Assembly (NCBI RefSeq): GCF_002150765.1 | Contig: NZ_MUYM01000032.1 | Location: 56,544 to 120,543, forward strand | Length of the DNA: 64,000 bases | DNA from: Lentzea kentuckyensis | Lineage (GTDB): Bacteria > Actinomycetota > Actinomycetes > Mycobacteriales > Pseudonocardiaceae | Direction of reading: 5' to 3' | Shown: positions 61,415 to 64,000 of the stretch, in pieces | Numbering within the stretch: the stretch's first letter is position 1 | Layout: each line of letters opens with the position of its first letter | Program-made: the position numbers and the translations under genes | Notes under the pieces: generated by a model | Database searches by the model: none | What the model saw: only the letters and a program-made list of their open reading frames with translations | Told to the model about the DNA's origin: nothing

Positions 61415-62136
61415 GCTCGTCCCGACTGCTCGACTCGCGCGGCCGTGGCGCGGTGGCACCGGAGTTCCTGGTGTCGCCGAACATGCTCGACGTGGTCAGC
61501 CCGAGCGGCGACCGCGGCGGCATGATGCTCGGCCAGGGCACCAAGGGCGAACCGCTCGCGGTGTCCGTGCTGCGCCCCACGCCGACCCGCATGGTGGTCG
61601 TCGGCGGCCTGTACCTGGCCCGCCAGATCGCGTTGCGGGCCATGGCGACCGGCGCGTGGATCATCATCGCCACCGGCCGTCCCCAGGCCTGGCAGCCGGT
61701 CGTGCGCGCCGCGGGCCAGGGCCCGGACGGCCGCCCGTCTCAGCTGGTGCAGCTGCGCCGGCTGTCCCCGGCGGACCTCCCGCGCCCGACCGAGGACATG
61801 CCGTTGCTGGTGATCCACGACGGCGGCCACGTCCCGCAGGAGCTGTTCCCGCCGCGGGCACCGTGGCAGACCACGATGTACGTGCTGCCGTACCTGCACC
61901 CGCAGGCCTCGTCGACGGCGAACAACGCGGACCTCGTGCTGCTGCAGCGCCTCCCGATGGGCCAGGCCCAGCTCGCCGGTCAGATGTGGCGCCTGCGCCC
62001 GCAGATGTTCCAGCAGCTGACCCAGCTCAAGGACGACCAGGTCATCGCGATGGGCCAGGACATGTGGGCGCACCTGCGCCTGTACACGACCCCCGCGGAG
62101 CAGCAGATCCTGGGAGCCGTCCGCCGCGGCGATTGA
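61411..62136 (+). CDS. Conserved T7SS-linked protein of unknown function
   Basis: A 241-residue protein without signal peptide or clear membrane helix. Segments such as RMVVVGGLYLARQIALRAMA, GAWIIIATGRPQAW, MPLLVIHDGGHVP and MYVLPYLHPQASSTANNADL alternate short strands and helices like a P-loop or Rossmann domain, but no Walker motif is present. It may be an inactive EccC-like or accessory module. It overlaps eccE by 4 bp, so the two are made together; the hairpin at 62161 ends the operon. No family assigned. Confidence 0.75.
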   Translation: MSSSRLLDSRGRGAVAPEFLVSPNMLDVVSPSGDRGGMMLGQGTKGEPLAVSVLRPTPTRMVVVGGLYLARQIALRAMATGAWIIIATGRPQAWQPVVRAAGQGPDGRPSQLVQLRRLSPADLPRPTEDMPLLVIHDGGHVPQELFPPRAPWQTTMYVLPYLHPQASSTANNADLVLLQRLPMGQAQLAGQMWRLRPQMFQQLTQLKDDQVIAMGQDMWAHLRLYTTPAEQQILGAVRRGD

Positions 62137-62160
62137 GACGCTCGACGAAATAGGCGAAAC

Positions 62161-62194
62161 TTGCGCCCCGAACGGTTCATCGTTCGGGGCGCAA
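62161..62194. terminator. Terminator after the eccE operon
   Basis: TTGCGCCCCGAACG (62161-62174) pairs with CGTTCGGGGCGCAA (62181-62194) around a 6-base loop, followed by TTGTTCTG. The A/T-rich stretch behind it (62195-62357) should hold the promoter of the protease gene. Confidence 0.88.
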
Positions 62195-62357
62195 TTGTTC
62201 TGTAAATAGATCAGCTGCACCAATTAATTCACAAAGTCCGCCAAATCTGTTGATTCGCCATTCGAAGGTTGTTTCGTGGACCTTCTTGTGCGAAATCCGT
62301 CTGCGCCACTAAGAAAACTCTCACCTGCACGACCCTGCGACGAGGGAGCACGCTGCT

Positions 62358-63920
62358 ATGGGTGAATCGTGGCTCAGACGAGCGGCTGGAATCGGACTGG
62401 TGGCGGGCACCACGCTCGCGCTGACGTCCGTCTCCGCCACCGCTGCGCCCGAGGGGGAGATTCGGAACCTCGGTGCGTCCAACGCGGTCAAGGACAACTA
62501 CATCGTCGTGCTGAAGGACGTGAGCACGGCCAGCGCGGAGAACGTCAGCGCCAAGTACGGCGCTAAGGTGAAACACTCCTACAAGTCCGCTTTGCGCGGT
62601 TTCTCAGCGCAAATGTCCGAGACCCAGGCCAAGCGTCTGGCCGCCGACCCGGCCGTCGCCTACGTCGAGCAGGACGGCGAAGTCCGCCTTTCCGACACCC
62701 AGACCCCGACCCCGTCCTGGGGCATCGACCGCATCGACCAGCGCGCGCTCCCCCTGGACAACAGCTACACCTACCCGAACCGCGGCGCAGGCGTCACCGC
62801 CTACATCATCGACACCGGCATCCGCCTGACTCACGCCGACTTCGGCGGCCGCGCCGTCTCCGGCCGCGACACCGTCGACAACGACAACGATGCCACCGAC
62901 TGCAACGGCCACGGAACCCACGTCGCGGGCACCGTGGGCGGCACCAAGTACGGCGTGGCCAAGGACGTGAAACTGGTAGCCGTCCGAGTCCTCAACTGCA
63001 GCGGCTCCGGCACCTTCGCAGGCGTGATCGCCGGCATCGACTGGGTAACCGAACAGGTCAACGCCAGCCCAGCCAACAAGCCCGCGGTGGCCAACATGTC
63101 CCTGGGCGGCGGCGCCAACGACACCGTCGACGCAGCCGTGAAGCGCTCCATCGCCGCAGGCGTCACCTACGGCCTGGCCGCAGGCAACGACAACGGCGGC
63201 AACGCCTGCAACACCTCGCCGGCCCGCACCCCGGAAGCCATCACCGTAGGCTCCACCGACCGAACCGACGCCCGCTCGTCCTTCTCGAACCTGGGCACCT
63301 GCCTCGACATCTTCGCCCCAGGCCGCGACATCACGAGCGCCTGGCTGACCGACGACAACGCCACCAACACCATCAGCGGCACCTCAATGGCCACGCCCCA
63401 CGTAGTAGGCGCGGCAGCGGTGTACCTGGGCTCGTCCCCCACGGCCACCCCACAACAGGTCCGCGACGCCCTGGTGGAAAACGCCACCAGCGACCTGGTC
63501 ACCAACCCAGGCGCAGGCTCCCCGAACAAACTCCTGCACATCACCGGCACGGCCCCCGGCTTCCCGCCCGGCCAGTGCCCAGCCGCCACCAACGACACCG
63601 ACACGCCCATCCCGGACGCCTCGGTAGTCACCAGCTCCATCACCATCGCCGACTGCAACGGCAAGGCAAGCGCCACCGCCTCCGTGAAGGTAGCCATCAA
63701 GCACACCTACCGAGGCGACCTGGAACTGGCCCTGATCGCCCCTTCAGGCGCCGTGAAGCTCCTGAAGGTCTCCAGCGGCAACGACAGCGCAGACGACATC
63801 AACGCCACCTTCGCCGTAAACGTCGCCACTGAAAACGCCAACGGCACCTGGCAACTGCGAGTCCGCGACCTGTACCGCCAGGACACGGGCCACATCGACT
63901 CGTGGACCCTGGACATCTAG
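62358..63920 (+). CDS. Secreted subtilisin-like protease with P domain
   Basis: A 520-residue extracellular serine protease. A signal peptide ([20 protein letters not shown]) is followed by an I9 propeptide (NYIVVLKDV to [11 protein letters not shown], about 46-109). The S8 catalytic domain has D152 ([11 protein letters not shown]), H185 ([10 protein letters not shown]) and S343 ([13 protein letters not shown]), like Streptomyces and Thermus aqualysin-type enzymes. A C-terminal proprotein-convertase P domain covers about 405-520 ([40 protein letters not shown]). It is separate from the ESX mycosin and lacks a membrane anchor. Codons are more C-ending than its neighbours. Confidence 0.93.
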   Translation: MGESWLRRAAGIGLVAGTTLALTSVSATAAPEGEIRNLGASNAVKDNYIVVLKDVSTASAENVSAKYGAKVKHSYKSALRGFSAQMSETQAKRLAADPAVAYVEQDGEVRLSDTQTPTPSWGIDRIDQRALPLDNSYTYPNRGAGVTAYIIDTGIRLTHADFGGRAVSGRDTVDNDNDATDCNGHGTHVAGTVGGTKYGVAKDVKLVAVRVLNCSGSGTFAGVIAGIDWVTEQVNASPANKPAVANMSLGGGANDTVDAAVKRSIAAGVTYGLAAGNDNGGNACNTSPARTPEAITVGSTDRTDARSSFSNLGTCLDIFAPGRDITSAWLTDDNATNTISGTSMATPHVVGAAAVYLGSSPTATPQQVRDALVENATSDLVTNPGAGSPNKLLHITGTAPGFPPGQCPAATNDTDTPIPDASVVTSSITIADCNGKASATASVKVAIKHTYRGDLELALIAPSGAVKLLKVSSGNDSADDINATFAVNVATENANGTWQLRVRDLYRQDTGHIDSWTLDI

Positions 63921-64000
63921 AACCACAACACGAATCTCCACCCCACGGAGCCCCCGGTCCCCCCGCCGGGGCAGGGCACCGGCAAAGTCCCGTCAGGCCA

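Overview
The window is a stretch of high-GC actinomycete chromosome. The gene content (WhiB3, BldM-like and SigD regulators, a SARP regulator, a mycothiol-type isomerase fold, a type VII secretion system) and an order that closely follows the Mycobacterium tuberculosis guaA to eccB4 region (Rv3396c-Rv3450c) suggest a filamentous Pseudonocardiales member (Lentzea, Saccharothrix or Actinosynnema-like). This placement comes from reading the sequence, not from a database search.

Layout. 1-2.2 kb: divergent PspC sensor kinase and PspC membrane protein genes. 2.2-13 kb: GMP synthesis genes (guaA, guaB3, guaB) interleaved with an aldehyde dehydrogenase and a ChoD-like GMC oxidoreductase / metallo-beta-lactamase-fold / FAD monooxygenase operon. 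13-14.9 kb: a DUF5319-like gene and the remains of an AbiE-like toxin-antitoxin pair. 14.9-19.7 kb: a developmental and stress regulator block (rsdA, sigD, a BldM-like regulator, an Rv3415c-like protein, a CarH-like B12/MerR regulator, whiB3). 19.7-23.4 kb: groEL1-groES with a CIRCE operator, then a PhoD-like phosphatase. 23.6-34.4 kb: t6A tRNA modification genes (tsaD, rimI, tsaB, tsaE), alr, nnr and glmS. 36-45.9 kb: type VII secretion substrates and accessory proteins around glmM, rpsI and rplM. 46-49.6 kb: a large AfsR-type SARP gene and, divergent from it, an unusual 0.8 kb array of four SARP-type promoters, each followed by a hairpin-rich transcript and usually a strong terminator, with no convincing protein gene. 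49.7-62.1 kb: the ESX-4-like core, eccC (-), eccD-mycP (+), eccB with two substrates (-), and eccE with an unknown partner (+). 62.3-63.9 kb: a secreted subtilase with a P domain.

How the parts fit. The secretion locus has a complete membrane complex (EccB, EccC, EccD, EccE), a mycosin, two WXG100 proteins, two further small helical proteins and two large Gly/Met-tailed candidate substrates. It also has an Hsp70-like ATPase fused through a membrane segment to an Rv3446c-type domain. Two small coiled-coil accessory proteins share an acidic C-terminal tail, and the two large candidates share another tail; both tails look like undescribed recognition signals. The SARP gene and its array sit exactly where M. 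tuberculosis has Rv3446c directly next to eccC4, so they interrupt a conserved gene order. Cell-wall precursor genes (alr, glmS, glmM) and ribosomal protein genes keep their usual actinobacterial positions around the locus.
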